A program made the position numbers and the translations under genes. A stretch of DNA of 64,000 nt, from NCBI RefSeq assembly GCF_005049285.1, contig NZ_SOSC01000004.1:124001-188000 (forward strand). Reading direction: 5' to 3'. Numbering within the stretch: the first letter of the stretch is position 1; every line of letters begins with the position of its first letter. Of this stretch, positions 17,892 through 27,229 are shown one piece after another. The stretch is from Halorientalis salina. GTDB lineage: Archaea; Halobacteriota; Halobacteria; Halobacteriales; Haloarculaceae. The notes beneath the pieces are model-generated. The model made no database searches and had not been told where the DNA came from. It saw nothing but the letters and a program-made list of their open reading frames with translations.

Positions 17892-19325
17892 TCAGGCGGC
17901 CTGGTCGATCCAGTCCCGTGCGCGGTCCGCCGAGACCTGTGCGGCGTCGGCGACGGTCGCAGCGTCGGCGTCGGCGAGGTCGGCGACGGTTTCGATCCCG
18001 GCCTCGCGCAGGCGATCGGCGTAGGTCGGGCCGATGCCGTTGACCCCCTCGACGTCGGCCGCGTCCTCGTCGGCCAGCGTCGCCTGCTCGTCGGTGTCGC
18101 CCTCGTCGCCAGTCGTCTCCTCGGCGTCCGACTCTCCGTCCGTTTCGACGGCCTCGTCGTTCGACTCGTCGATCTCGATCTCGGCGGCTTCGGCCTCGTC
18201 GATGGCCTCCTCGTCGGCACCCTCGTTGCGTTCGTGGAACCACTCGCTGACCTGGGGCCAGACGTTCTCGTGGGACGACCCCGAGACCGACAGGCCGATG
18301 TGGCCGGTCGGGTACTCGATGGTCTCGACGTCGTCGCTGCCGACCACGTCGTTGAACGGCTTGGAGGCCGCCGCGGGGATGAGGTGGTCGTACTCGCCCA
18401 TGATCTGGAGGATCGGCATGTCGATGTTCCCGACGTCGACCCGTTCCCCGTCGAGTTCCAGTTCGTTCCTGTAGAGGGCGTTCGACTGGTAGATGTCCCG
18501 GAGGAACTCCTCGTAGGCCGCCCCGGCGACGTCGATCCCCTCGTCTAACCACCGCTCCATGCGGGCGAAGTTCTCCACGAAGTCCTCGTCCTCTAAGTTG
18601 TCGTAGAGGCGGATGTACTTCGAGACGAAGTTGTTGACGGGGTCCATCAGCGCGAAGCCCACGTCGAGCATCTCCGCGGGCATGTTGCCGAACGCCCGGG
18701 TCACGTCCTCGGGGTCGTAGTACTCGTCGCTCCCCCACTCCTCCAGGACGCCGCCGGTGTCCTCGAAGTAGAGGCCCGCTGCCATCAGCGCGAGCGCGTT
18801 GACCTTCTCGGGGTGGAGCGCGGCGTACATCGCGCTCATGGTCCCGCCCATGCAGTAGCCGAGGATGTTGATGTCCTCGCGGCCGGCCCGCTCGGCGACC
18901 TCCTCGACGCAGTTGTGGATGTACCGGTTGACGTAGTCGTCGAGCGTGAGGAACTGGTCCATCCGCGAGGGCTCGTTCCACTTGATGAGGTAGACGTCGT
19001 GGCCCGCTTCGAGCAGTCGGCGCACGACCGAGCGCTCGGGCTGGAGATCGAGGATGTACGGCCGGTTGATCAGCGCGTAGACGACGAGGATCGGGATCTC
19101 GCTTCGGTCCTCCTCGGGAACCTCGATGCCGGCTTCCTCGGGCTTGTAGTGGATCAGTTCCAGCTTGTTCTCCGTGTAGACGACCTCGCTGGGGGTCTGT
19201 CCCACGTCGATGTCGGCGAGCGGGCCGGCCCGCTCTGGGGCGACCGACGCCTTCTCGACGCCTTCGGTCATCGCTTCGATGCCCTTTCGCTGGACGTCGA
19301 GCGCGGCTTGGAGCGGGTTCATCAT
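17892..19325 (-). CDS. phaC: class III PHA synthase catalytic subunit PhaC
   Basis: A 477-residue alpha/beta-hydrolase that polymerises (R)-3-hydroxyacyl-CoA on PHA granules together with PhaE. The lipase-like box is GYCMGG with nucleophile Cys158; the catalytic Asp is Asp313 in MGEYDH and the His is His342 in PTGHIG. Residues about 366-425 form an acidic linker (Glu/Asp-rich). The last 50 or so residues ([19 protein letters not shown] onward) are a helix-hairpin-helix domain absent from bacterial class III PhaC. Haloarchaeal PhaC is known to carry a long C-terminal extension. The ATG overlaps the phaE stop by 4 bp. Confidence 0.95.
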   Translation of the reverse strand: MMNPLQAALDVQRKGIEAMTEGVEKASVAPERAGPLADIDVGQTPSEVVYTENKLELIHYKPEEAGIEVPEEDRSEIPILVVYALINRPYILDLQPERSVVRRLLEAGHDVYLIKWNEPSRMDQFLTLDDYVNRYIHNCVEEVAERAGREDINILGYCMGGTMSAMYAALHPEKVNALALMAAGLYFEDTGGVLEEWGSDEYYDPEDVTRAFGNMPAEMLDVGFALMDPVNNFVSKYIRLYDNLEDEDFVENFARMERWLDEGIDVAGAAYEEFLRDIYQSNALYRNELELDGERVDVGNIDMPILQIMGEYDHLIPAAASKPFNDVVGSDDVETIEYPTGHIGLSVSGSSHENVWPQVSEWFHERNEGADEEAIDEAEAAEIEIDESNDEAVETDGESDAEETTGDEGDTDEQATLADEDAADVEGVNGIGPTYADRLREAGIETVADLADADAATVADAAQVSADRARDWIDQAA

Positions 19326-19864
19326 AGCTCGTCGAGTATCTCGTCGAGTTTCTGTTCGACCGCGTGCTGGCGGCGTTCCAGTTCGACCAGCCGTTCCCCG
19401 ACCTCCATCACGTCGTCGCGGGACGGCATCCCCATCTGCTGGATGGTGTCCTGGGTGATGTCGTCGGCCTCGTCCTGCATGTCCATCATGGCCTCGACGA
19501 GCTGGCCGTTGGCCGCGGCGAAAGCGGAGGTACCCATGACTTCCTTGAAGGCCTCGTTGGCCGACTGCAGCCAGATGTCGCGGATCTCGCTCGGTTCGAC
19601 GTCCTCCCCCTGGGCGGCGTCGGTGGTCCGCTCGAACATCTTGTCGGCGGCGTCCATCCAGACCTCGTAGGCCCGGTTGTAGCCCTCGAAGCCCTCGGCC
19701 ATCTCGTCTTCTTCCGGCAGCGACCCCTCGACGGCGTCGGCCCAGGACTCCATGAAGGCCGCCTGGGCCTTCATGTTCTCCTCGACCGAGTCCGCGACCG
19801 CCTCGTTCATCTGCTCGACCATCTCGCTCCAGTCCTCCATCGCGTCGTTGGTTGTATCGCTCAT
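19322..19864 (-). CDS. phaE: PHA synthase subunit PhaE
   Basis: A 180-residue, predominantly helical, very acidic protein. It starts [19 protein letters not shown], has a central [24 protein letters not shown] region and ends in a coiled-coil segment ([20 protein letters not shown]). It is the non-catalytic partner needed for PhaC activity in class III synthases. A strong TATA box (CTTTTTATATAC, minus strand) lies about 25-35 nt upstream of its ATG, so phaEC can be transcribed separately from phaRP. Confidence 0.92.
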   Translation of the reverse strand: MSDTTNDAMEDWSEMVEQMNEAVADSVEENMKAQAAFMESWADAVEGSLPEEDEMAEGFEGYNRAYEVWMDAADKMFERTTDAAQGEDVEPSEIRDIWLQSANEAFKEVMGTSAFAAANGQLVEAMMDMQDEADDITQDTIQQMGMPSRDDVMEVGERLVELERRQHAVEQKLDEILDEL

Positions 19865-19886
19865 GAGTGGGTTTCTCCTAGTCTTC

Positions 19887-19898
19887 GTATATAAAAAG
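19887..19898 (-). promoter_or_regulatory. TATA box of phaEC
   Basis: CTTTTTATATAC on the minus strand, 23-34 nt upstream of the phaE ATG at 19864. The spacing predicts a leaderless or nearly leaderless phaEC transcript. Confidence 0.6.
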
Positions 19899-19920
19899 TC
19901 GAGTTATTTGAAGCCGGCGG

Positions 19921-20472
19921 CTACGCTTCGATCTGCTCTGCGGCCTGGTCCTGGACGTCCTGGACCTGTTCCTGGACTTCCTGGACCTGCTCCTGGACCT
20001 GCTCGACCTGCGTTTCGACCTGCTCGACGGCTTCGAGGGACTGGGCTTCCATGTCCTCGTGGGCTTCCAGCACCATCTCGATCTGCTCGTTCATCGCCTC
20101 GACGTACTCCTCGGTGAGCTCGTCGTAGGCGTCGACGCCCTCGTCGTACTCCTCGCTGAAGGTCTCGAAGGCTTCGGCGTGGTTCTCCAGCAGGAAGTCG
20201 AACTGCTCGTCGACGGCGTTGCGGATCTCCTCGACGGAGTCCTCGACGCCGGGGACCATACCCTCGACGGTGTCGAGGTAGCCGTGGATGGCCGACTGGG
20301 TCAGCTCGACGCCGCGGCGCTGGGCCGACTCCTGGCTCTCGAAGCTGTCGCGGACGGCCTCGCCGACGTTCTGCTGGAACTCGACGGTCTGCTCGAAGGC
20401 CTGCTGGCTCTGCTTGATCGCTGCGCGCTGCATCTCGAAGGTCGTGGTGACGGGTGAGGTGTATTCTACCAT
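19921..20472 (-). CDS. phaP: phasin PhaP
   Basis: A 183-residue helical protein expected to coat PHA granules and set their size. The body (about residues 10-140) is amphipathic helix. The C-terminal 40 residues are a near-perfect repeated coiled coil (VEQVQEQVQEVQEQVQDVQD). It sits 4 nt downstream of phaR and upstream of phaE, the gene order known from Haloferax and Haloarcula PHA loci. Confidence 0.9.
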   Translation of the reverse strand: MVEYTSPVTTTFEMQRAAIKQSQQAFEQTVEFQQNVGEAVRDSFESQESAQRRGVELTQSAIHGYLDTVEGMVPGVEDSVEEIRNAVDEQFDFLLENHAEAFETFSEEYDEGVDAYDELTEEYVEAMNEQIEMVLEAHEDMEAQSLEAVEQVETQVEQVQEQVQEVQEQVQDVQDQAAEQIEA

Positions 20473-20476
20473 GGTT

Positions 20477-20788
20477 TCACTCGGAATCGCGGTTACGCTT
20501 GACCGGGATCACGACGGTCTGGACGATGTCGCCTTCCGCGATGTCGAGCGCCTCTCGCTCGGCATCGGGAATGCTGATGCGGCCACCGCTCTGGACGCGG
20601 GTCTTGAACGTCGCCATCTGGCTCATCGCGCCCAGCTGGGGGACCCCCACACCGGAGGTGCTGGCCCCGAGCAACTGCTGGATGAACTCCTGCTGTTGCT
20701 CGACTGCCTGCTCGCTCGCCTGCTGAATGCCCTTCATCATCGACGGCGGCCACATCAGTCCGTCCGGACTGTCGTTCTCGTCGGTCAT
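20477..20788 (-). CDS. phaR: PHA regulator PhaR, AbrB/SpoVT domain
   Basis: I start it at the ATG at 20788, giving 103 residues; an in-frame ATG at 20842 would add 18. The N-terminal half is helical and Gln-rich (QQASEQAVEQQQEFIQQLL) and may contact granules or phasin. The C-terminal half (TRVQSGGRISIPDAEREAL, then GDIVQTVVIPV) is an AbrB-like swapped-hairpin DNA-binding domain. In haloarchaea PhaR represses its own phaRP promoter and is relieved when it binds granules. A TATA-like CTTTATGG lies about 30 nt upstream of the chosen start. Confidence 0.88.
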   Translation of the reverse strand: MTDENDSPDGLMWPPSMMKGIQQASEQAVEQQQEFIQQLLGASTSGVGVPQLGAMSQMATFKTRVQSGGRISIPDAEREALDIAEGDIVQTVVIPVKRNRDSE

Positions 20789-20824
20789 CTCTTCGCACCT
20801 CTCTACACCAGTTGACACCATAAA

Positions 20825-20878
20825 GGTTATCATTCTCACCACTCGTTACCATTCAATGGAAGCAGATGGTAGATAACC
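20825..20878. promoter_or_regulatory. candidate PhaR operator region
   Basis: In the gap between divergent phaR and maoC, GGTTATC (20825-20831) is matched by the inverted GATAACC (20872-20878). A further related half-site, CGTTACC, lies between them. The cluster overlaps and lies just upstream of the phaR TATA-like box. Binding by PhaR is inferred from position and symmetry only. Confidence 0.4.
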
Positions 20879-20990
20879 ACCACTCCGGGGCCGTCACCCC
20901 GGTCCACGCGCGGGCAAACGTCACTTCAATTGTCCATTCTGTGGGCCGGAGACGGCCTCAGACGGCCGCTGAACCGATCGAACCACCACG

Positions 20991-21000
20991 CTTTAATATA
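20991..21000 (+). promoter_or_regulatory. TATA box of maoC
   Basis: CTTTAATATA ends 24 nt before the ATG at 21024, ideal spacing for a leaderless haloarchaeal transcript. It supports choosing the ATG over the GTG two codons upstream. Confidence 0.65.
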
Positions 21001-21023
21001 GCCATCTCCAAACGAGGGTGTCA

Positions 21024-21638
21024 ATGAGCTCCAATCCCCACCGGAGCGCGCTGCTGGATACGTGGACCGAGACGTCCTCGCACTTTTTCAATAGCATGCT
21101 GGAGGCCAACCGCGCTGCCTTCGCGGCCTTCGGCGTCGGCAAAGACGAGGAGGAGGACGGACCGGCCATCTCCGCACGCGACCGGATCGAACCCGACGAG
21201 GACCTCGCCGAGTGGTCCGTCACCCTCTCCGAGGAGGACCGGACCGAACTGGGCGTCGGTGACCGCGTCGAGTTCTCCAAGACCATCACCGACGAGGACG
21301 TCAAGTCCTTCGCGGCCGCGAGCGGCGACACGAACCCGCTCCACCTGGACGACGAGTACGCCGAGACGACGCGGTTCCGCGGGCGCATCGCCCACGGGAC
21401 CCTCGTCGGCGGCCTCATCAGCGCCGCGCTGGCCCGACTCCCGGGTCTGGTCGTCTACCTCTCCCAGGATCTGGAGTTCCACAACCCGGTCCGCATCGGC
21501 GACCGCGTCACCGCCGACTGCGAGATCGTCGAGGACCTCGGGAACAAGCAGTTCCGCCTGACGACCCAGGTGATGGACGGCGAGGAGACCGTCATCGACG
21601 GCGAGGCGGTCGTCCTCATCGACGAACCACCCGAATAA
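21024..21638 (+). CDS. MaoC-like (R)-specific enoyl-CoA hydratase of the PHA locus
   Basis: A 204-residue protein. The hot-dog domain (about residues 65-200) has the catalytic signature DTNPLHLDDEYA (R-specific hydratase Asp/His dyad) followed by RIAHGTL. It would convert trans-2-enoyl-CoA from beta-oxidation into (R)-3-hydroxyacyl-CoA for PhaEC. The N-terminal 45 residues (LLDTWTETSSHFFNSMLEAN and onward) are an amphipathic helix resembling phasin/PhaE sequence, possibly a granule-targeting segment. It is divergent from phaR, sharing the regulatory gap. Confidence 0.88.
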   Translation: MSSNPHRSALLDTWTETSSHFFNSMLEANRAAFAAFGVGKDEEEDGPAISARDRIEPDEDLAEWSVTLSEEDRTELGVGDRVEFSKTITDEDVKSFAAASGDTNPLHLDDEYAETTRFRGRIAHGTLVGGLISAALARLPGLVVYLSQDLEFHNPVRIGDRVTADCEIVEDLGNKQFRLTTQVMDGEETVIDGEAVVLIDEPPE

Positions 21639-21753
21639 CCGGTCCACACAGCGCGCTCGCCGCGGACAGTCGTTTCTGCCTGCCCGTGCTTCCGGAGCCT
21701 CCGGACCCTTTTCGACTCTCGTCGCGACCCGCGCGACGCCTCTGTTTCTTCCA

Positions 21754-23091
21754 TCACTCCGGCGCGCCGAAGCTGTTGCCCTCGTAGGCACCGTCTTTCG
21801 CTAACCGTCCGCGCTCGCGGACGACGCTCGGCGTGCGACACCGTCCCTCGGCACCGGTCGCCTGCGGGACGGTGCAGTTGTTACAGCTCCGACAGATCGC
21901 GTCCTCGCCGGCTAGCAGCCGCGCCCCCAGTCGCGGCTCCGCGTAGAAGGGCCGGCCCATGCCCACGAGGTCGGCCGCCGGTCGGTCCGGGCCGTCGCCG
22001 AGCAGTCGGTCGCACTGGGTGCGCGTCCGCACGCCGCCCTCACAGCAGACGACCACGTCGTCGTGGCCCTCGGCGTGAAGTCGCTCCCGAACGCGTCGGC
22101 AGAACGTTTCGTTCCAGCCCGGCTCCCGCTCGAAACGCCTCGCCTGTAGCCAGTTCAACAGCCGGACGACACGGACGCGGAGCCGACTCCCGAACGCCGC
22201 GTCGTAGTCTGCCTGGAGGTCCTCGGCGGTCCAGGCGCGGTCGGGGAACTCCCCGCGGACGAGGCTCATGTCCCAGACGACTGAACACTCGACAGGGACC
22301 ACGCCGTCGAAGCCGGCCTTGGCGAGCCGAGCGGCGATGTCGACGCCGTCGGCGAGCGAGAGGTGCCGGCGGACCGTCGGCGGGGCGGCCGTTTCCGCCG
22401 GGACCTTCGTGATGAGCGGAACGTCTCCAACCCGGTCGCGTATCTCGTCGTGGACCCGTTCGAGAAACGTGACGCCGTCGGCGAACTCGTCGTCCCGGTG
22501 GTTGTAAAACGGCGAGAGGAACTGCTGGATGATGCCCATGTTCGCCCCGGCGAGGTGGACGCCGTCGTATCCCGCTTCGACCGTGCGCTCGGCGGCACGG
22601 CCGAAATCCTGCGCCAGGCCCTCTACTTCCCCGGTCGACAGAACGTGCGGGGTCAGGTCGACGAAGCCGACCCGATCGAGCAGGCGGAGCTGCCAGGGCG
22701 GGCGCGAGACGACCTGCTGTTCTGCGTCGGGGTGTCGGTCGCGATACTCCGCGTGCCAGGTCTCCATGCTCCGCAGGCCGCCTTCCGCCAGTTGCACGAA
22801 GACGCGCCCGCCGTGGTCGTGGATGGCGTCGGGTAGCGCGCCGAGGTCGTCGACGAACTCCGGGTCGTGGACGCGGGTCATGTTCGGGGCGGCACAGCCG
22901 CCCTCGTCGCGGACCAGCGTCGCCCCCTGGTGGATGCAGCCGACGCCGCTTTCGGCCGCCGGCGCGAGTTCGTCGACGAGCCGGCTGACGGCGTCGGGCC
23001 CGTTGCCCGCACACTCGAGCAGCGGTGTGCGGTAGAGCCGGTTTCGCAACTCGACGCCACCGACGGCCACGGGGTCGTCGAGTGTTACCAT
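21754..23091 (-). CDS. NADH:flavin oxidoreductase, old yellow enzyme family
   Basis: A 445-residue FMN protein. The TIM-barrel opening VGGVELRNRLYRTPLLE, the active-site region GYDGVHLAGANMGIIQQFLSP and the C-terminal flavin phosphate site (LVGMGRPFYAEP) are visible. A Cys cluster near residue 400 (C-x2-C-x2-C-x11-C, beginning CRSCNNC) matches the 4Fe-4S site of 2,4-dienoyl-CoA reductase-type members. It probably reduces an activated C=C bond, perhaps of unsaturated acyl-CoA, which fits the fatty-acid genes nearby. It is a single gene. Confidence 0.88.
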   Translation of the reverse strand: MVTLDDPVAVGGVELRNRLYRTPLLECAGNGPDAVSRLVDELAPAAESGVGCIHQGATLVRDEGGCAAPNMTRVHDPEFVDDLGALPDAIHDHGGRVFVQLAEGGLRSMETWHAEYRDRHPDAEQQVVSRPPWQLRLLDRVGFVDLTPHVLSTGEVEGLAQDFGRAAERTVEAGYDGVHLAGANMGIIQQFLSPFYNHRDDEFADGVTFLERVHDEIRDRVGDVPLITKVPAETAAPPTVRRHLSLADGVDIAARLAKAGFDGVVPVECSVVWDMSLVRGEFPDRAWTAEDLQADYDAAFGSRLRVRVVRLLNWLQARRFEREPGWNETFCRRVRERLHAEGHDDVVVCCEGGVRTRTQCDRLLGDGPDRPAADLVGMGRPFYAEPRLGARLLAGEDAICRSCNNCTVPQATGAEGRCRTPSVVRERGRLAKDGAYEGNSFGAPE

Positions 23092-23163
23092 GGCTCAATG
23101 TGGACTGGCCACGGAGTAAGACCTATCGACGGCCGGGTTCCGTTTCGCGACAGCCGGGCTCCC

Positions 23164-23655
23164 TCACCGCTCGACGGCCAGCAGCGCCACGCGCTCGCGA
23201 ACGAGCGCCGGCAATCCGGCGTCGGTCGCCTCCGTCTCCAGCTCGCCGACGTCGAAGAACGTACGGACGCGCCCCTCGTCGTAGGCCCCCAGGGTTTCGG
23301 CCGGTGTGAGCAGTTCGCGGACGGCGTCGGCGGCCCCGGCCTCGTCTCCGTCGCCGTGGACGAGGGCCACGACCGGACAGTCGCCGGCCGAGACGCCGAT
23401 CTCCAGCGCTCGGTTGATCTGGCGGCGGCCGGCCGCGTAGAGCAGGATCTCGACCGCGTGGTCGTTCGCGATGGCCTCGCCACGCGTTCGGGCGCGGTCG
23501 GCCAGTTCGACGGCACGTTCGAGGTGCGCCCGGTCGACGACGTACCGCGCGTCGAACGCCTGGACGGCGCAGTCGAACTCGGTACCGATCTCGCCCAGGC
23601 GCGCGACGAACGCGTCGACGTCCTCGACCGTTGTCCGTCCCTCGATCACCTCCAT
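23164..23655 (-). CDS. cgi121: KEOPS complex subunit Cgi121
   Basis: A 163-residue protein matching the Cgi121/TPRKB family: the central FDARYVVDRAHLERAVELA and the AAGRRQINRALEIGV segment that contacts tRNA and Bud32. KEOPS makes the universal t6A37 modification of ANN-decoding tRNAs. It begins immediately after the Hel308 stop codon with no spacer, an arrangement that suggests one transcript. Confidence 0.9.
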   Translation of the reverse strand: MEVIEGRTTVEDVDAFVARLGEIGTEFDCAVQAFDARYVVDRAHLERAVELADRARTRGEAIANDHAVEILLYAAGRRQINRALEIGVSAGDCPVVALVHGDGDEAGAADAVRELLTPAETLGAYDEGRVRTFFDVGELETEATDAGLPALVRERVALLAVER

Positions 23656-26067
23656 TCAGAAATCACCCAGGCTCGACTGGTCGTCCGCGCTCTCGTCGCC
23701 GGATCCGGTACGATCGTTCGCCGACGCCTCCTCGACCCCCTCGATCTCCGCCGGTTCAACGCCGTCCATCGAGGGGTCCTGTCGGCCGGCGTTTTCGAGG
23801 ACGTTCTCGGCGGTCTTCTCGCGGCCGCGCAGTGCCCCGAGGACGACCGACTTCTCGGCCTCCCGGAGGTCCGCACGAGTGCGGATGCCCGCGTCGTGGA
23901 GCCGCCGCGCTCGCTTGCGCCCGACGCCCCGAACGCCCGCGAGGTCGACGAGTTCGGCCCGCACGCCGTGTTCGACCCTGGTCCGGGCCTCGCGGACGGC
24001 CGGCGCACAGTCGAGCCCGAGTTCACTGGCGAGGGACTCGGCCGCGCCGAGCAGCCACTCGGCCGTGTCGACCTTCCCGCGGATGTCGCCCGGGCCGATG
24101 CTGTAGCGGTCGGTGATCTCGCTCTCGTCGATCTCGCTGGCCCAGTCTTCGAGCAGGCGGGCCGTCTTGAGCGCCGACAGCCAGTCGTCGAACCGCTCCT
24201 CTCGTTCGTGGGGCGTCGAGCCGAGCAACTCCGCCTCCCGCTCGTAGGCCAGTTCCGTGTACTCGTCCTCGTCGCCGCTTCGCAGGTACAGTTCGTACAT
24301 GTCCGGCGTCCGCGCGACGAGGTGGTACAGCCCCAGCGCGCTCGGCGGTCCCCGGTCGGCCGTCCCCTCGTCGTCCTCGACGAGTTCGCTGGCCTTCGTG
24401 AACCCGGCGGACTCGGCTTCGTCGCGGCTGGTCGCCGTTCGCGACCCGCCCCGTTCCCAGTCCCGCAGACCGTCGATGATCTCGGCGGCGCTCATCGGGT
24501 CGAGGTACAGTCGCGAGACCGTGTGGCCGAGCCCGGTCGCCTGTAACTGATCCCCGTCCCGTTCGAGGAAGTCGTTGACTTCCAGGTAGTCCAGCATCCG
24601 GTCGGTCACCCGCTCTAGCTCCCCGCGGTCGGCGTTCTGTGTGGCGTGGAGCGTCCGTTCGAGGAACTCCAGGACGCCCTCGCGGGAACTGGCGAAGCCC
24701 GACGCGACGGTGGCGAGCAGGTGCGTCCGTAACGCCGGTTCGGCTGCCAGCTTCGAACGGACGGGTTCGGGGTCGGCCCAGACGTATCGCTCGAACAGTT
24801 CGTCCAGTTCGTCGTGGCTGTTGGCGATGAGGACGGCTTCGCCGTAGGGGTCCAGCCCCGGCCGGCCGGCCCGCCCCATCATCTGGTGGACTTCGAGCAC
24901 CGAGAGGGGTTGCATGCCGCCGGCGGTGCCGTCGTAGCGCCGCCAGTCCCGGACGACGACCCTGCGCGAGGGGGTGTTGACCCCGGCGGCGAGCGTCGGC
25001 GTCGCACAGACGACCTTCAGCAGGCGGTCCCGGAACGCTTCCTCGACGAGCGATCTGTGGCGACTCGAACAGCCGGCGTGGTGGAATGCCGCGCCCCCCT
25101 CGACGGCGTCCGCCAGATCGTCGCTCGTCTCCGTATCGCTGACCTCACGAATCTCGTCGGCCACCTCCTGGAGCCGGGCGCGTTCCCCGTCGTCGAGGAA
25201 CTCCGAGGTGGTCCCCGTCAGCCGGCGGGCGGCGGCCTCGGCGTTCCGGCGGGAGTTGACGAACACGAGCGTCGAGCCGTCGTCGGCAAGCGTGTCCCGG
25301 ACGATGGCGGCCGTCTCGTCCTCGTTGTTCCGCACCTCCAGGCGCTGCTGGCTCCCGTCTTCGAGGTGGAGCGCCTGGCCGAAGTGAACGCCCTTCTGGA
25401 GCTCGATGGGTCGCCAGTCCGAGTCGACGAGTTCGGCGTCGAGCCAGTCGGCGAGTTCGTCGGCGTTGCCGATGGTCGCCGACAGCGCGACGGTCTGCAG
25501 GTCGGGGTTCAACTGGCGGAGCTTCGCCAGCGTGACCTCCAGGGTGGGGCCGCGCTGGCCGTCGTCGACGAGGTGGACCTCGTCGGTGACCACACAGGAG
25601 AGGTCGTCGATCCAGGGGGCGTCGTTCCTGACGAGGGAGTCGACCTTCTCGCTCGTGGCGACGATGACGTCCGAATCGGCGAGCCACTCCCCGTCGGACT
25701 CGTAGTTGCCCGTCGAGACGCCCACGTCCACGCCGTACGCCTCGAACTGCTCGAACTCCTCTCTCTTCTCGGAGGCCAGTGCCCGGAGGGGGACGATGTA
25801 GAGGGCTTTCCCGCTGGACCCGGCTCCCGTCGACGAGCCCTCACGCTCGCCGCTGGCTGCGCCGTCGCCGGCGACCTGCGAGAGCATGGCGAGTTCGGCG
25901 ACGAGCGTCTTCCCGCTGGCGGTCGGCACGCTGGCGACGAGGTTGTCGCCGGTCGTGACGCCCGCCTCGACGGCCTCGGCCTGTGGGGGATAGAGCGCCT
26001 CGATGCCCGCGTCCTGTAGGTGTCCGGACAACCACTCGGGCACCCCAGGGATCTCCGCGACGTCCAT
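23656..26067 (-). CDS. hel308: ATP-dependent DNA helicase Hel308
   Basis: An 803-residue SF2 helicase acting on stalled replication forks. It shows the Q-like [11 protein letters not shown], Walker [10 protein letters not shown] (residues about 46-54), DEVH box in [11 protein letters not shown], motif VI-like [10 protein letters not shown] (near residue 393) and a C-terminal helix-hairpin-helix ([16 protein letters not shown]) around residues 710-760. The last seven residues are QSSLGDF, a Q-x2-L-x2-F match to a PCNA-interacting peptide. A TTTAAA box lies about 30 nt upstream of the ATG. Cgi121 follows directly. Confidence 0.95.
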   Translation of the reverse strand: MDVAEIPGVPEWLSGHLQDAGIEALYPPQAEAVEAGVTTGDNLVASVPTASGKTLVAELAMLSQVAGDGAASGEREGSSTGAGSSGKALYIVPLRALASEKREEFEQFEAYGVDVGVSTGNYESDGEWLADSDVIVATSEKVDSLVRNDAPWIDDLSCVVTDEVHLVDDGQRGPTLEVTLAKLRQLNPDLQTVALSATIGNADELADWLDAELVDSDWRPIELQKGVHFGQALHLEDGSQQRLEVRNNEDETAAIVRDTLADDGSTLVFVNSRRNAEAAARRLTGTTSEFLDDGERARLQEVADEIREVSDTETSDDLADAVEGGAAFHHAGCSSRHRSLVEEAFRDRLLKVVCATPTLAAGVNTPSRRVVVRDWRRYDGTAGGMQPLSVLEVHQMMGRAGRPGLDPYGEAVLIANSHDELDELFERYVWADPEPVRSKLAAEPALRTHLLATVASGFASSREGVLEFLERTLHATQNADRGELERVTDRMLDYLEVNDFLERDGDQLQATGLGHTVSRLYLDPMSAAEIIDGLRDWERGGSRTATSRDEAESAGFTKASELVEDDEGTADRGPPSALGLYHLVARTPDMYELYLRSGDEDEYTELAYEREAELLGSTPHEREERFDDWLSALKTARLLEDWASEIDESEITDRYSIGPGDIRGKVDTAEWLLGAAESLASELGLDCAPAVREARTRVEHGVRAELVDLAGVRGVGRKRARRLHDAGIRTRADLREAEKSVVLGALRGREKTAENVLENAGRQDPSMDGVEPAEIEGVEEASANDRTGSGDESADDQSSLGDF

Positions 26068-26207
26068 TATGGACCCCTTACCGCGTCACCGGATTTAAAT
26101 CTCCGCTCCATGGTCGCCGGTACTCGGTCGATACCCGATTGCGAACGAACGTCGGGTTCCGACAGGGTTATGAGTGGATTCATGTTGCTCGCGGTTTAAT
26201 TCGCAGT

Positions 26208-26873
26208 ATGGACTCGCTGAAGGTCGACGTGCGGAAACTCCATCTCTTCAACGGGCTCGCCAAAGAGGGGGCGACCACCGTGGCGGCGCATCTCCAACAG
26301 ATGAGTGGGATCGAGACCGACGCCGCCGTCTCGAAGCTGAACTTCCTGGACTTCGAGGACGTACAGACCCATCTGCAGACGAAGGCCGGTACCGAACCCC
26401 AGGTCGGCATCTACGTCGAACTGGAGGACGAACCACACGGCTATCTCCTCTTTATGGTCCCGATGACGCAGGCGAAGAACCTCGCCAACGCGATGCTCGG
26501 CCAGGAGATGGACGCCGACAGCGGTGGTGGCTTCACCGACATGCAGAAATCAGCCATCCAGGAGGTCGCCAACATCATGACCTCGGGCTTCATCGACGGG
26601 TGGGCGAACGTCCTCGGGACCTCCATCAAACACTCCCCGCCACATTTCGCCTTCGGCCAGAGCGCGGCCATCCTCGAGGAGATCTCGGACTGGCCCGGCA
26701 GCGACATCGTGTTCGTCATCGATTCCCACATCACGGCCCCGAACGTCGACCTCGACCTGACCTGCTACACCTTCCCCGAACTGGAACCGCTCGTCGATCT
26801 GATCCACGACATCGACATCGACGAGATCACCGACGAAGCCCAGGCACCGGCCGATTTCTCCGATTTGTCCTGA
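26208..26873 (+). CDS. CheC-like chemotaxis phosphatase family
   Basis: A 221-residue protein from the ATG at 26208. It has the CheC fold pattern with one clear active-site motif, E-x2-N with a downstream Pro, in SAIQEVANIMTSGFIDGW (near residue 117). The first repeat (FNGLAKEGATTVAAHLQQM) lacks the matching Glu/Asn, so only one site should be active. CheC proteins dephosphorylate CheY-P. No other che gene is nearby, so it would be an orphan adaptation protein. Confidence 0.82.
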   Translation: MDSLKVDVRKLHLFNGLAKEGATTVAAHLQQMSGIETDAAVSKLNFLDFEDVQTHLQTKAGTEPQVGIYVELEDEPHGYLLFMVPMTQAKNLANAMLGQEMDADSGGGFTDMQKSAIQEVANIMTSGFIDGWANVLGTSIKHSPPHFAFGQSAAILEEISDWPGSDIVFVIDSHITAPNVDLDLTCYTFPELEPLVDLIHDIDIDEITDEAQAPADFSDLS

Positions 26874-26927
26874 TCGCCGCCGCCCGTTCGTCGCCAGGCC
26901 TATGGCCACGTCCCGCGAAGACCGACC

Positions 26928-27173
26928 ATGCGAGTCGAGTACGACAAGGACACCTGTATCGGGATGTTCCAGTGCGTCGCCGAGTGGGACGCCTTCGAGC
27001 GCGACGAGGACGCCGGCAAAGCGGTGCTCGCCGACAGCGAGGAGACCGACGGGGACCTGTTCGTCCGCGAGGTCCCCGACGACGCCGAACTCGACGCGAA
27101 GTTCGCCGCTCGGGCCTGTCCCGTCGACGCCATCGCCATTTACGACGACGACGGCGAGCAGTTGATTCCCTGA
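26928..27173 (+). CDS. small ferredoxin, single Fe-S cluster
   Basis: An 81-residue acidic ferredoxin. Cysteines occur as C-x5-C (CIGMFQC, residues 10-16) and a distant ACP motif (ARACPVDAI) near residue 65. This is the three-Cys pattern of 3Fe-4S ferredoxins such as P450 partners; a fourth ligand for 4Fe-4S is not obvious. It would be an electron carrier; the partner is unknown. Confidence 0.85.
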   Translation: MRVEYDKDTCIGMFQCVAEWDAFERDEDAGKAVLADSEETDGDLFVREVPDDAELDAKFAARACPVDAIAIYDDDGEQLIP

Positions 27174-27229
27174 CCGGACTGCGCGCCGCTCCGAAACTGA
27201 CAGGGGACTCCCACCCTAGCCCCCGGTAG

